Positions 15,797 through 24,743 are shown, counted from the first letter of the stretch. The stretch: DNA of 64,000 bases from Streptomyces sp. NBC_00440 (GCF_036014215.1 NZ_CP107921.1:4398001-4462000), one strand, 5' to 3'. Notes: generated by a model from the sequence alone, not told the origin. Translations and numbers: made by a program.

Positions 15797-17180
15797 AGAC
15801 CGGCGCGGCAGGCGCGATGTTCTGATTGGCGCGGAAGAGGTTCTGCGGATCGTAGGTTCTCTTGATGGCGGCCAGCCGGTCGTAGTGGTCGCCGTAGGTG
15901 GCCCGGACCCGGTCCTGGCCCTCGCCCGAGCCCATGAAGTTCACGTAGCCGCCGCCCATCGAATGCGGGTGCAGCTCCTCCCAGTAGTCGACACACCACT
16001 GCCTGATGGCCCCGGCGTTGGCCGGGTCGGGGTCGATGCCGCCGACGATGCCCGACCAGTGGGCATCCCGGTAGCTCCACGCGGTGTCGTCCCGGCCCAC
16101 CCGGCCGGCGGCGCCGTCGACCGGATACATGTGCATGGTCGACAGGCCGGTGGGCAGGGCCTGGGCGTACTTCGTGTGTACGTCGATGGCGTCGTCGGTG
16201 ATGCGGTCGAAGAAGTCACCGCGCCAGTACCACTGCAGGCCGGAGGGCAGCAGAGCGTCGAACATCGTCTGCACCGCGGGGTAGGGCATCGGCGCGGTGA
16301 AGTGGAAGGCTGGAGCGGCCGGTTCGCCGACGGGGGCGAACATGTCCTCCGCGCGGTCCTGGTCCCCGGTCCAGCACCAGACAACACCGCACATCGGCTG
16401 CCCGTGGATCTCCTCGGGGAACGGCGGGGCCGGCGGAACGGTGAGTTCCGCGAAGAAGCCGTTCAGGTCGTCGGGAGCGTCCGGCAGGAAGTCGCGGTAC
16501 CACTGCAGCACTTCACGGATGTGTTCCAGCGGCCAGAGGGTGATCGCCAGCGTCACGGTGTGTACCGGATGCAGCCGGAACGTGAACGAGGTGGCGATGC
16601 CGAAGTTCCCGCCGCCGCCGCGCAGCGCCCAGAACAGGTCCGGGTGATCGTGCTCATTCGCGGTGACGAAGCTGCCGTCGGCCAGCACCACATCGGCGGA
16701 GAGCAGATTGTCCACGCTCAGCCCGTACTTGCGCGTCAGGTGGCCGTGGCCGCCGCCGAGGGTGAGGCCCCCGACGCCGGTCGTCGAGACGATGCCCGAA
16801 GGGGTACCGAGGCCGAAGGCGTGGGCGGCATGGTCGAGTTCACCGAGCAGGCTGCCGCCGCCGACCTGGGCGGTCCTGGCGGCAGGGTCCACCCGCACTC
16901 CGTGAATCGGTGACAGGTCGATGGTGATGCCGTTGTCCACCAGGCACAGACCGGAGCCGCTGTGGCCGCCGCCGCGGACCGCGGGGGCCAGCCCGTGGGC
17001 ACGGACGAAGTCCACCGCGTCCATGACGTCCCCGGCGTCCGCACACCGTACGAAGGCGGCCGGGCGCCGGTCGATCATTCCGTTGTATATCTTCCGGGAC
17101 TCCTCGTACTCGTCGTCCGGTGGGGTGATGACCGGGCCACGCAGTGCGTCCCGCATCCCCTCCAGCACGGTGTTGTCCAT
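15795..17180 (-). CDS. FAD-binding oxidoreductase, berberine-bridge-enzyme type
   Basis: 461 residues. The PCMH-type FAD domain begins at about residue 40. It contains GGGHSGSG, whose histidine is the likely covalent FAD attachment site, and GVGGLTLGGGHGHLTRKYGL further on. The C terminus carries the BBE motif YGDHYDRLAAIKRTYDPQNLFRANQNI. Family members oxidise sugars, alkaloids or polyketide alcohols using O2, releasing H2O2. The usual second attachment cysteine in the middle motif (CxxxG) is replaced by GHGH, so FAD is probably held by the histidine alone. The start ATG at 17180 follows GAGGAG. The gene is flanked on both sides by an 86-bp degenerate direct repeat, suggesting it arrived by insertion. 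No signal peptide. Confidence 0.9.
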   Translation of the reverse strand: MDNTVLEGMRDALRGPVITPPDDEYEESRKIYNGMIDRRPAAFVRCADAGDVMDAVDFVRAHGLAPAVRGGGHSGSGLCLVDNGITIDLSPIHGVRVDPAARTAQVGGGSLLGELDHAAHAFGLGTPSGIVSTTGVGGLTLGGGHGHLTRKYGLSVDNLLSADVVLADGSFVTANEHDHPDLFWALRGGGGNFGIATSFTFRLHPVHTVTLAITLWPLEHIREVLQWYRDFLPDAPDDLNGFFAELTVPPAPPFPEEIHGQPMCGVVWCWTGDQDRAEDMFAPVGEPAAPAFHFTAPMPYPAVQTMFDALLPSGLQWYWRGDFFDRITDDAIDVHTKYAQALPTGLSTMHMYPVDGAAGRVGRDDTAWSYRDAHWSGIVGGIDPDPANAGAIRQWCVDYWEELHPHSMGGGYVNFMGSGEGQDRVRATYGDHYDRLAAIKRTYDPQNLFRANQNIAPAAPV

Positions 17181-17402
17181 GGTGCACTCCTCGCGGAGCC
17201 CGGAACGGTTCGGTGACCGTCCGGGCCTGCCCCCTGCTGGACACCGGGTGTACAGGTGCTCGCCAGTGCCCCGGTGCCGTGACCGCGCAGCGGCCGGCCG
17301 CCACAGGGCTGACGCCCCCATTTTCCCTCTGGAGGGCGGGCGTCGCATCCCCGCACGGGCCGTGGTGGCTTCGTTCGCTGCCGACGGTGCCGGCTCAGGT
17401 CA

Positions 17403-17490
17403 TTGATGTGCGTGGCGGGAGGGGGCTGCCCATCAACGCTGGTGGGGTTGAGCTGGCACTACGTAGCCCTCCCGAACAACGGAGCCCGTC
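17403..17490 (+). repeat. Degenerate direct repeat, copy 2, leader of the glycosyltransferase gene
   Basis: Aligned with 15711-15796 on the same strand. It ends immediately before ATC at 17491, the expected start position of the glycosyltransferase. It contains GGAG at 17481-17484, at ideal ribosome-binding distance. An in-frame TAG at 17464 bounds the open frame. The divergent oxidoreductase start lies 220 bp away; apart from this copy, 17181-17402 shows only a few GC-rich stretches and nothing else clear. Confidence 0.65.
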
Positions 17491-19017
17491 ATCGCCACCG
17501 CTCTGCGGGCCGTCAGCCCGGCCACTGCCACTGCCACTGCCACTGCCACTGCCCCGGCCCCGATCACGGGCGCACCCCGTCCGTCGTCACGGTGGTGGCC
17601 CATCGCCGCCACCGTCGTCCCGGCGCTGCTGGCGCTCGCCGTCGGGCTGTGGGGGATCAGGCGCGAGGGCACGCTCTGGGGCGACGAGGCGGTGACCTAC
17701 GAGATGGCGCACCGCAGCGTCGCCGGGATCTGGCGGACGCTCGGCACCGTGGACGCCGTCCACGGCCTCTACTACCTGCTGATGCACGCCCTGTTCGCGC
17801 TCCATGACGGCGGCCTCACCACGCTGCGGCTGCCGTCCGTGCTCGCCACGTCCGCTGCCGCCGCCGAGGTCGGGCTCATCGGGCACCGCGTGGCCGGGCC
17901 GCGCGCGGGGCTGTTCGCAGGGCTCGTCATGCCGCTGCTCCCGGCCGTGCAGCGGTACGCGCAGGAGGGCCGTTCGTACGCGCTGGTCTGCGCCCTGGTC
18001 GTCTGGGCGACGTGGCTGCTGCTCGCGGAACGCTGGACCGGATACGGCGCGGTGATGCTGGCGGCCTGTCTGCTGCACGAGTTCGCGGTGCTGGCGGTGG
18101 TCGCGCACGGTGTGACGGTGTTCGCGCGGCGGGCCGGGCAGCGTGGGTTCCCGCTGTCGCGGCGGGCGTTCACCTGGGCGGCCGGAGGTGTCGCGGCCGG
18201 TCTCGCACCGCTCGCCGTGTTCTCCACCACGCAGTCCGCCCAGGTCGAATGGATCGGCAGACCCGGTGTCAGCACGCTCGCCGGGTACGCGGCACTGACC
18301 GCCGCCGCGCTGGTCTGCCGCCGCTTCCGGCCGGCTCCCGGCGTACGGGCACTCGCGCTTCCGCTGCTGCTCGTCCCCAGTTGGCTGCTGCTGGCGGTGT
18401 CGTACATCCACCCGCTGTACGTCGACCGCTATGTCCTCTTCTGCTCCGCCGGACTCGCGCTGTTGACCGGTGCGGTCCTGGACCGTTCCTTCCCGGACCG
18501 TTCCTGCCCGGACCGTGCGGTCCTGGACCACTGCTGGTCGCGGGCGGTCGCGCTCGTGGCGGTCGTCGCCGCTCTGGGTGCGCTGCTTCCCGTGAGTCTG
18601 GAGATGCGGACTCCGCAGAGCCGGAAGAACGACGTGACGGCGGTGTCCGCGGCGGTCGAAGCTGCCGGGCACGCCGGGGACGGGCTGCTCTTCACCCCCG
18701 CGAGGCGCCGGGTGTGGACGCTGTGGCGGCCCGCCGACTTCCGCGGGCTGACCGATCTCTCCCTGGGCCGCGCGCCACGCTCCTCCCACACGCTGTCCGG
18801 CACCGAGCTTCCGCCGGACCGGATCCGCGACCGGATCCTCGCCGTCACGCGGATCGTGGTCGTCTCCGACCTGCCCGGCCAGCCGCTGGACACCGACGCC
18901 CGGGAGGCAGTGAAGCGCCGCACGCTGCGCACGTACTTCGTGAGCTGCGGCAGCCGGGAGATCACCTCGGCCCTGATCACCGTCTACGCCCGTCCCGGAG
19001 GCTGCCCGCCCACCTGA
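17491..19017 (+). CDS. GT39-type membrane glycosyltransferase with non-canonical or mutated start codon
   Basis: An integral membrane GT-C-type enzyme, about 508 residues from 17491. The first helix is PIAATVVPALLALAVGLWGI, then TLWGDEAVTYEMAHRS with the catalytic-type D-E pair on the first outer loop. About ten more hydrophobic helices follow, and a final outer domain of about 150 residues. Related proteins transfer sugars from polyprenyl phosphate to acceptors outside the cell. The first ATG/GTG/TTG in frame is GTG at 17692. It would delete helix 1 and the D-E motif, so the true start must be upstream: ATC at 17491 lies 6 nt after GGAG, and CTG at 17503 is an alternative. An AT-dipeptide repeat from GCCACT units follows. 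If ATC is not used the gene is impaired. Confidence 0.7.
   Translation: MATALRAVSPATATATATATAPAPITGAPRPSSRWWPIAATVVPALLALAVGLWGIRREGTLWGDEAVTYEMAHRSVAGIWRTLGTVDAVHGLYYLLMHALFALHDGGLTTLRLPSVLATSAAAAEVGLIGHRVAGPRAGLFAGLVMPLLPAVQRYAQEGRSYALVCALVVWATWLLLAERWTGYGAVMLAACLLHEFAVLAVVAHGVTVFARRAGQRGFPLSRRAFTWAAGGVAAGLAPLAVFSTTQSAQVEWIGRPGVSTLAGYAALTAAALVCRRFRPAPGVRALALPLLLVPSWLLLAVSYIHPLYVDRYVLFCSAGLALLTGAVLDRSFPDRSCPDRAVLDHCWSRAVALVAVVAALGALLPVSLEMRTPQSRKNDVTAVSAAVEAAGHAGDGLLFTPARRRVWTLWRPADFRGLTDLSLGRAPRSSHTLSGTELPPDRIRDRILAVTRIVVVSDLPGQPLDTDAREAVKRRTLRTYFVSCGSREITSALITVYARPGGCPPT
17521..17554 (+). repeat. GCCACT hexamer repeat near the glycosyltransferase start
   Basis: Five GCCACT units encode alternating Ala-Thr in the glycosyltransferase frame, just before the first membrane helix. 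Slippage by whole units keeps the frame. Confidence 0.75.
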
Positions 19018-19045
19018 CCGCAGGGCGGGTCCGAGCTGCCTGCGG
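19018..19045. terminator. Bidirectional terminator
   Basis: Arms CCGCAGG and CCTGCGG lie in the 46-bp gap between the convergent glycosyltransferase and hydrolase genes. Confidence 0.5.
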
Positions 19046-19063
19046 CTCATCTGCTGAGCAGCG

Positions 19064-20287
19064 CTACCTGCCCAGCCGTATCCGGTCGAGGTCGTTGCCG
19101 ACCAGTACCCGGCCGTGGAAGCCCTGTTGGGCCCTGCGCCGCCAGGAGTCGTGGGGGACCAGGAAGGTGTCGGCCGGGGTGATGTGCGTGAGCACCAGCG
19201 TGTGCACCCCGCAGCGCCGGGCCAGCGGGCCGACCTCGGTGACGTCGGTGTGTGCCGCCGCCATGTGGTGCAGCAGCGCTTCGCTGTAGCCGGTGCTGTT
19301 GCGGTAGAAGTCGAGGTCGATCACCTCGTGCACGAGGATGTCGGCGCCCCGCGCCAGGCGGACCATGTTGTCGGAGAGCGCGGTGTCCCCGGAGAAGACC
19401 ACCGAGCCGTCCGGGGTGTCGAAGCGGTACGCGAAGCACGGGAAGACCAGCCCGTGCGGGACCAGGACCGCGCTGACGCGAACCGTTCCGTCGTCCATGA
19501 CCAGGAACGGTTCCATGTCCGGCGCGGTGTTCCCGATCGGGTCGGCACCTGTCCCGGGAGGCAGTTCGATCTCGTGCACGTCGACATGCGTGTGTGGGTC
19601 GGGGCGGCCGGACTCGCGCATGAAGATGTTGCTGCTGTACGCGGTGGCTTCGAGTGACTTCTCCGTCAGGTCCTTGAGACCGGGCGTCGGATCGGCCGGG
19701 TCGACGGTCCCCGGCCGCCCGCCGCCGAAGGCGTCCGGCAGTGCGCCCGCCGGGCCGGGGCCGTAGGCGTCGAACGGGGACAGGACGGCGTCGCCCACGT
19801 CGTTGACCCCGTGCGCGGCCAGCAGCACGAAGTTGGCGTAGTCGGCTATGTGGTCGATGTGCAGGTGGGTGATGAAGACCGACGTCAGGTCCTGGAACCT
19901 CAGTCCGGTCCTGCCGTACTGAGTGACGGCGGAGCGCCCGCAGTCGACGACGTGGACCTTTCCGCGGACGGAGAGCGCGGAGGCGGTTCCGGCCCGGGTG
20001 GTGACCGGTGGTGGGCCGCCTGCGGTGCCCAGCAGGAACACTTCGGTTCCGGCGGGGGAGACCCGCGCGGGGCGCGCGTTCGACGCCGGGGAGACCTCGG
20101 CCGCTCGGGCCGTGTCCGCCTCAGCCGTTTCCGTACCGAGGGCGGTCGCGGCGGTCCCGCCCGCGGCGAGCACCGCAGCGGAGGCGCCCAGCAGTTGACG
20201 TCGGGAGAGGGGCCCGTCCGCGGTGCGGGGCCGGTCCTCGCCGGACGGATCGGAGCGGTCTTGGCTGCGGCCTCGATCAGGTGTCAT
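19064..20287 (-). CDS. Tat-exported metallo-beta-lactamase-fold hydrolase
   Basis: 407 residues. The twin-arginine signal is LSRRQLLGASAAVLAAGG at about residues 27-45, so the folded enzyme is exported with its metal. The metallo-beta-lactamase core carries THLHIDHIADY (HxHxDH), a later GDTALSDNMVRLARGADILVHE (GD and D/E ligands) and a C-terminal TH. The family includes arylsulfatase-type and RNase Z-like hydrolases; the lack of a beta-lactamase-specific motif and the size suggest hydrolysis of a small ester or phosphodiester. Its start is divergent from the GntR gene, and a 14-bp repeat array lies in the 295 bp between them. The ATG at 20287 gives a full signal peptide. Confidence 0.88.
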   Translation of the reverse strand: MTPDRGRSQDRSDPSGEDRPRTADGPLSRRQLLGASAAVLAAGGTAATALGTETAEADTARAAEVSPASNARPARVSPAGTEVFLLGTAGGPPPVTTRAGTASALSVRGKVHVVDCGRSAVTQYGRTGLRFQDLTSVFITHLHIDHIADYANFVLLAAHGVNDVGDAVLSPFDAYGPGPAGALPDAFGGGRPGTVDPADPTPGLKDLTEKSLEATAYSSNIFMRESGRPDPHTHVDVHEIELPPGTGADPIGNTAPDMEPFLVMDDGTVRVSAVLVPHGLVFPCFAYRFDTPDGSVVFSGDTALSDNMVRLARGADILVHEVIDLDFYRNSTGYSEALLHHMAAAHTDVTEVGPLARRCGVHTLVLTHITPADTFLVPHDSWRRRAQQGFHGRVLVGNDLDRIRLGR

Positions 20288-20370
20288 GGGACCAGTCCTC
20301 GGCAGGCGGGCGTGGAGGCGACGGACGCGTCGAGCATAGAGATAGTTAAGGGGTTAGAGAAGATGCGGCC

Positions 20371-20453
20371 GCGTCAACAAACCTGCGTCAACGAACCTGC
20401 GTCAACGAACTTTCGTCAACGAACTTTCTTCAACAACCCTGCGTCACAACCCT
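20371..20453. repeat. 14-bp tandem repeat array in the divergent promoter
   Basis: Six consecutive 14-bp units of GCGTCAACGAACCT, drifting in the last three, lie between the hydrolase and GntR genes. Two copies of CAGTACCGCCGG follow at about 20460-20495. The array could hold regulator sites because it sits in a divergent promoter region. Confidence 0.85.
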
Positions 20454-20582
20454 GTGGGGCAGTACCGCCGGCCGGCCCCGTCGGCCAGTACCGCCGGGGC
20501 CTGTCTCCGATCCGGGCTGAGCCGATCGGAAGGCCCGGTCGGCCGTAGGGTGTCCCAGAGTCGGACGAGGGGAATCAAGACC

Positions 20583-21329
20583 ATGCCCGCGAGCGGAGCG
20601 GTGACCCGCAGTACTCTGCGGCAGCAGATCGCCGACGCGCTGCGTGACGAAGTGCTTGCGGGCCGTCTTCAGCCGGGCGAGATCTTCACCGTCAAGCAGA
20701 TCGCCGAAGGGTACGGGGTCTCGGCGACCCCGGTCCGTGAGGCGCTCGTCGAGATGTCCGCGCAGGGGCTGCTCGACTCGGACCAGCACAAGGGGTTCCG
20801 GGTCCACCAGTTCTCGGTCGACGACTACTGCTCCATGGTCGAGGCCCGGTCGCTGATCATCGACGGGATCTTCCGGCGGCTCACGCTGCGGGGTGTGGCG
20901 GGTGAGGCGCTGCTGTCCGTGCGCCGCCGGGCCGAGGAGGCCGGGCAGGCCGCGCGGACCGGCAGTCTGGAGATCCTCATCGGGTACGACCTGCGTTTCT
21001 GGCGTGAGCTCGGTGCGCTCACCGGCAACCGTTACATCTCCGACTTCCTGCACCGGCTGCGCGTGCAGTGCTGGGTGTTCGCCGTGCCGTATCTGCGCGG
21101 CCGCGCAAAACTGGCCGACGCGCTGTGGCAGGGCCACGAGGAGCTGGTCGATGCCGTGACCAGCGGCGACGGCGAACAGGCGCACGCGGTGATCGACGCG
21201 TACAACGCGCACGCCGTCCGCTGGGCGGAGCAGCTGCGAGCCACCGCCCCGCCCCCTGGCGGGGACAGCCCCTCCGGCGGGGACAGCCCGTCCGACGGTG
21301 ACCGTACGACCGACGAGGATGCCCGGTGA
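20583..21329 (+). CDS. GntR family regulator with FCD-type C-terminal domain
   Basis: 248 residues. The winged helix at about residues 10-75 includes LQPGEIFTVKQIAEGYGVSATPVREALVEMSAQGLLDSDQ-type segments. A helical FCD ligand domain follows (VEARSLIIDGIFRRL; the HEELVDAV...HAVIDAY stretch is typical). The C terminus has a (S/P)GGDSP repeat. The ATG at 20583 is preceded by AGGGGA; an upstream in-frame start would add a poorly conserved tail. Its TGA overlaps the start of the glycosyltransferase by 4 bp, so the two are translationally coupled. It may respond to a sugar acid or lipid metabolite. Confidence 0.88.
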   Translation: MPASGAVTRSTLRQQIADALRDEVLAGRLQPGEIFTVKQIAEGYGVSATPVREALVEMSAQGLLDSDQHKGFRVHQFSVDDYCSMVEARSLIIDGIFRRLTLRGVAGEALLSVRRRAEEAGQAARTGSLEILIGYDLRFWRELGALTGNRYISDFLHRLRVQCWVFAVPYLRGRAKLADALWQGHEELVDAVTSGDGEQAHAVIDAYNAHAVRWAEQLRATAPPPGGDSPSGGDSPSDGDRTTDEDAR

Positions 21330-23764
21330 GCGTCGTGGAGCCGCAGGCGGCGGAGCTGACGGTGGCGCTGTCCGTCGTCGTGCCCGCCTACAACGAGGAG
21401 GGGCGGCTCGGCCCCACGCTGGAGGCCGTCCGTACGTATCTGGACGGGCGGTCCGGCAGCTGGGAGCTGGTGGTCGTCGACGACGGTTCGGCGGACGGCA
21501 CCGCGCGCATCGCCCGCGAGGCCGCCGCAGCCGACCCCCGGGTCCGGCTGGTCAGCAGCCCCGGCAACCGCGGCAAGGGGCACGCCCTGCGGCTCGGTGT
21601 GGCCGCGTCGAAGGGCGTACGGGTGCTGGTCACCGATGCCGATCTGGCCACGCCCATCGAGGAGTTGGACCGGCTCACCCAGGAGCTGGAGACCGGGTAC
21701 GAGGCCGCGGTCGGCTCGCGGGCGCACCCCGATTCCACCGTCGAGGTGCACCAGGGGCGGCTGCGCGAGTCGATGGGGCGGATGGGCAACCGGCTCATAC
21801 GGGCCGTCGCCGTCCCCGGCATCCGCGACACCCAGTGCGGGTTCAAGCTCCTGGACGGCGACAAGGCACGCGAGGCGTTCGCCGACGCGCGGCTCGACGG
21901 CTGGGGCATCGACGTCGAGATCCTCCAGTACTTCCGGCGCCAGGGATGGGCGGTCGCCGAGGTCCCGGTCCGCTGGTCGCACCAGGAGGGCTCCAAGGTC
22001 GGGCCGCTCGACTATCTGCGGGTCCTCGCCGAGCTGATCCGGCTGAAGGCCCGCGCGGTGCGCGGCACCGACCTGGCGGTCTGCGGCCTCTTCCTGCTGG
22101 CGTCCGTGCTGCTCTACAAGAACCTCTGGGCCGACCTCGGACACGGCTACCTCCGCGACTCGCTCCAGGACCAGAACCAGTGGGAGTGGTTCTTCGCGGT
22201 CACCGCGGACAACGTCGCCCATCTGCACAACCCGCTCTTCACCACCGCGCAGAACTTCCCGGCCGGGGTGAACCTCATGGGCAACACCCCCATGCTCGGG
22301 CTCTCCGTCCCGCTCACCCCGGTGACGCTGGCGTTCGGGCCGACCGTGACCTGGGCGCTGGTGCTGACCGGCGGGCTCGCCGCGACGGCCGCCGCCTGGT
22401 ACTGGCTGATCGCCAGGCGGCTGGTCCGCAACCGGTGGGCAGCCGCGCTCGGCGCCGCGCTCGCCGCCTTCGCGCCGCCGATGATCTCGCACGGCAACGC
22501 GCACCCCAACTTCCTGGTGCTGTTCATGATCCCGGTCATCATCGACCGGGCGCTGCGGCTCTGCGAGGGGGAAAACGTCGTACGGGACGGGGTGCTGCTC
22601 GGCCTCTTCGCCACGTACCAGGTCTTCCTCGGCGAGGAGCCGTTCCTGCTCGCGGCCCTCGGGATGCTGCTCTTCGCGCTCGCCTACGGGCTGCTGCGCA
22701 GGGACGTGGCTCGGGCGGCGTGGCGCCCGCTGCTCAAGGGGCTCGGGGTCGCCGCGCTGACCGCGCTGCCGCTGGTCGCGTACCCGCTGGGCTGGCAGTT
22801 CTTCGGCGCGCAGAGCTACCACAGCGTGCTGCACGGGAACAACGCGGGCAACAGCCCGCGCGCCCTCCTGGAGTTCTCCGGGCGCGCCCTGTTCGGCAGC
22901 GACGCGACGGCCGACAAACTGGCGCTCAACCGGACCGAGCAGAACGCCTTCTACGGCTGGCCGCTGGTGGCGCTGGCCTTCGCGATCACGGTACGGCTGT
23001 GGCGGCACCCGCTGGTGAAGGCACTGGCGTTCACCGCGGTGGCCGCCGCGGTCCTCTCGCTGGGCCAGAAGATCCGTATCCCGTACACGGACGTGGTGCT
23101 CCCCGGCCCGTGGCGGCTGCTGGCGCACCGGCCGCTCTTCGAGTCGGTGATCGAGGGCCGGGTCGCGATGATCTGCGCCCCCGCGCTCGGCGTGCTGGTC
23201 GCGCTGGCGGCCGACCGGCTGATCCGCACCCGTGTTCGCGCGTACCGCGCCTTCGGGGGGTTGGCCGTCGCGGCGGCGCTGGTCCCGATCGTGCCCACCT
23301 CGATGCCGGTGCAGAGCCGCCCGGACGTCCCGGCGTTCATCGCCGACGGTATGTGGAAGAAGTACGTGGGCCCCGGCGAGTCCGTGGTCCCGGTGCCGCT
23401 GCCCGACCCGGGCAGCGCGGAAGCCCTGCACTGGCAGTCGGCCACCGGCGTCCACTTCCCGGTGCCCGGCGGCTACTTCAACGGGCCGTACGGGCCGGAC
23501 CGCACCGGCATCTACGGAGCGCCGCCCCGCTACACGTCGAACCTCTTCCGGGACGTCCGCTACGGCGCGAAGATCCCGGCGATCGGCCCCAACTGGCAGG
23601 CGCAGGCGCGCTACGACCTGGCGTACTGGAAGGCCGGCGTGGTCGTCATACCGCCCGAGGACAACGACGCGGCGCTGTACGTCACGGTGGAGAAACTGCT
23701 CGGCCGGCCGGGGCAGCGGATCGGCGGCGCGTGGGTCTGGCCGGTGGGCAAGGGCAGCAGCTGA
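21326..23764 (+). CDS. Fusion of GT2 glycosyltransferase (dolichyl-P-glucose synthase type) and multi-pass membrane domain
   Basis: 812 residues. Residues 1-235 form a GT2 domain with VVPAYNEEGRLGPTLEAV, VVDDGSADGTARIA and TDADLATPIEELD, matching polyprenyl-phosphate glucosyl/mannosyl synthases. A helix follows at about residue 252 (VCGLFLLASVLLY). The other 550 residues form a GT-C-like membrane domain of about ten helices with NFPAGVNLMGNTPML on an outer loop. Fusing lipid-sugar synthesis to a sugar-using membrane transferase would channel a polyprenyl-phosphate sugar across the membrane to an acceptor. GTG start overlapping the GntR stop by 4 bp. Role in cell-wall or exopolysaccharide decoration is inferred. 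Confidence 0.85.
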   Translation: MSVVEPQAAELTVALSVVVPAYNEEGRLGPTLEAVRTYLDGRSGSWELVVVDDGSADGTARIAREAAAADPRVRLVSSPGNRGKGHALRLGVAASKGVRVLVTDADLATPIEELDRLTQELETGYEAAVGSRAHPDSTVEVHQGRLRESMGRMGNRLIRAVAVPGIRDTQCGFKLLDGDKAREAFADARLDGWGIDVEILQYFRRQGWAVAEVPVRWSHQEGSKVGPLDYLRVLAELIRLKARAVRGTDLAVCGLFLLASVLLYKNLWADLGHGYLRDSLQDQNQWEWFFAVTADNVAHLHNPLFTTAQNFPAGVNLMGNTPMLGLSVPLTPVTLAFGPTVTWALVLTGGLAATAAAWYWLIARRLVRNRWAAALGAALAAFAPPMISHGNAHPNFLVLFMIPVIIDRALRLCEGENVVRDGVLLGLFATYQVFLGEEPFLLAALGMLLFALAYGLLRRDVARAAWRPLLKGLGVAALTALPLVAYPLGWQFFGAQSYHSVLHGNNAGNSPRALLEFSGRALFGSDATADKLALNRTEQNAFYGWPLVALAFAITVRLWRHPLVKALAFTAVAAAVLSLGQKIRIPYTDVVLPGPWRLLAHRPLFESVIEGRVAMICAPALGVLVALAADRLIRTRVRAYRAFGGLAVAAALVPIVPTSMPVQSRPDVPAFIADGMWKKYVGPGESVVPVPLPDPGSAEALHWQSATGVHFPVPGGYFNGPYGPDRTGIYGAPPRYTSNLFRDVRYGAKIPAIGPNWQAQARYDLAYWKAGVVVIPPEDNDAALYVTVEKLLGRPGQRIGGAWVWPVGKGSS

Positions 23765-23791
23765 CCCTGCACGGCGGCGGGGCGGGGGCGC

Positions 23792-23924
23792 CCAGGACGA
23801 GCGGGGGTCTTCCGGCGGGGAGCGTCCGCGACGACCGGCGGTCTTCCGGGCGGGAAGCGCCCATGACGACCTGAGGACTTCCGCGCCGGGAGAGGCCTGG
23901 ACGACCGGGGGTCTTCGCGCAGAG
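23792..23924. repeat. Degenerate ~34-bp tandem repeat
   Basis: Four imperfect units (a GACGACCGG-GGTCTTCC core followed by GCGGGAAGCG) fill the 230-bp gap between the GT2 fusion and the hypothetical gene. No coding frame continues through it. Confidence 0.7.
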
Positions 23925-23994
23925 TGAACCGCGCATTACGCTGGCCGGACAAGCCCGCTCGGGGGGTGACCCCCGAACCCCGCTAGGAGCCCCG

Positions 23995-24645
23995 TTGGCC
24001 TGTGACCTGTGGCTGGTCCCCCTCGTCGATGTGCTGTGCCACAGCCCCGACAACCCCTTCGCGGAAGAGATAGCCGTCTACGACAAGGCACTCGGCGAAG
24101 CCGGTCTGCCGTCCGTACCCGTCTACGCCTATATGCCGGGCCTCTCGGGCGACGTGGCCCCGGTGGCCGGTTTCGACTACGACGCCCTGCACTTCCTGCG
24201 GCGCGCGTACCTCCTGAAGATCTGCGGCCTGGAGGTCGCCCCGGTCGATCACCTGGGCGGCGACTACGAACAGCTCCTGGAGATGTTCGAGTCCACGGCG
24301 CAGCAGTCCCACCTGGTGTGGCACTACGACCACGCGGGGGCCTATGTCCCGGTCGACTTCGCCGCACCGCTGTCCAACGACGAACTCCTCGAAGGCGGCG
24401 GCCCGCTGGGCTCCGCCCACGGCCTGCTCCGGGAGCTGGAGGTGGTGGCCGGGTCCATCGGTATCGACGCGGCGAACCCTCCGGCGACCCCGCAGGCTCC
24501 GTCCCGTCCGACATCGCTGGAGGAACCGGCAGGCCCGGTCCCGCCGGACGACAGCCCGTTCGCCCGGGAACGGCATGTATGGCTGGGACTGCACGCGGCG
24601 GCCACCCGCAGCCTCGCGCAGGGGTCGATGATCGTCTTCAGCTGA
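23995..24645 (+). CDS. Conserved hypothetical protein of streptomycetes
   Basis: 216 residues with no signal peptide or membrane helix. The first 145 residues are well structured, with CHSPDNPFAEEIAVYDKAL, the aromatic stretch SHLVWHYDHAGAYVPVDF and LGSAHGLLRELEVVAG. A proline-rich linker then leads to a C-terminal segment (RHVWLGLHAAATRSL). The family is not recognised. TTG start at 23995, chosen because AGGAG lies 7 nt upstream. It is followed by a strong terminator, so it is likely monocistronic. Confidence 0.7.
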   Translation: MACDLWLVPLVDVLCHSPDNPFAEEIAVYDKALGEAGLPSVPVYAYMPGLSGDVAPVAGFDYDALHFLRRAYLLKICGLEVAPVDHLGGDYEQLLEMFESTAQQSHLVWHYDHAGAYVPVDFAAPLSNDELLEGGGPLGSAHGLLRELEVVAGSIGIDAANPPATPQAPSRPTSLEEPAGPVPPDDSPFARERHVWLGLHAAATRSLAQGSMIVFS

Positions 24646-24708
24646 GTTCATCCACACCGGAGCTCGGCTCCACCGCCGGCGGGGCGTCCGGACCGCCGGC
24701 GCCTTCAC

Positions 24709-24743
24709 CCGGCCGGGCTGACCATCGCCTTCAGCCCGGCCGG
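24709..24743. terminator. Terminator hairpin after the hypothetical gene
   Basis: A perfect 13-bp stem (CCGGCCGGGCTGA with its complement) encloses a 9-nt loop. It ends just before the -10 box TACGCT (24747-24752) of the next gene. Confidence 0.8.
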
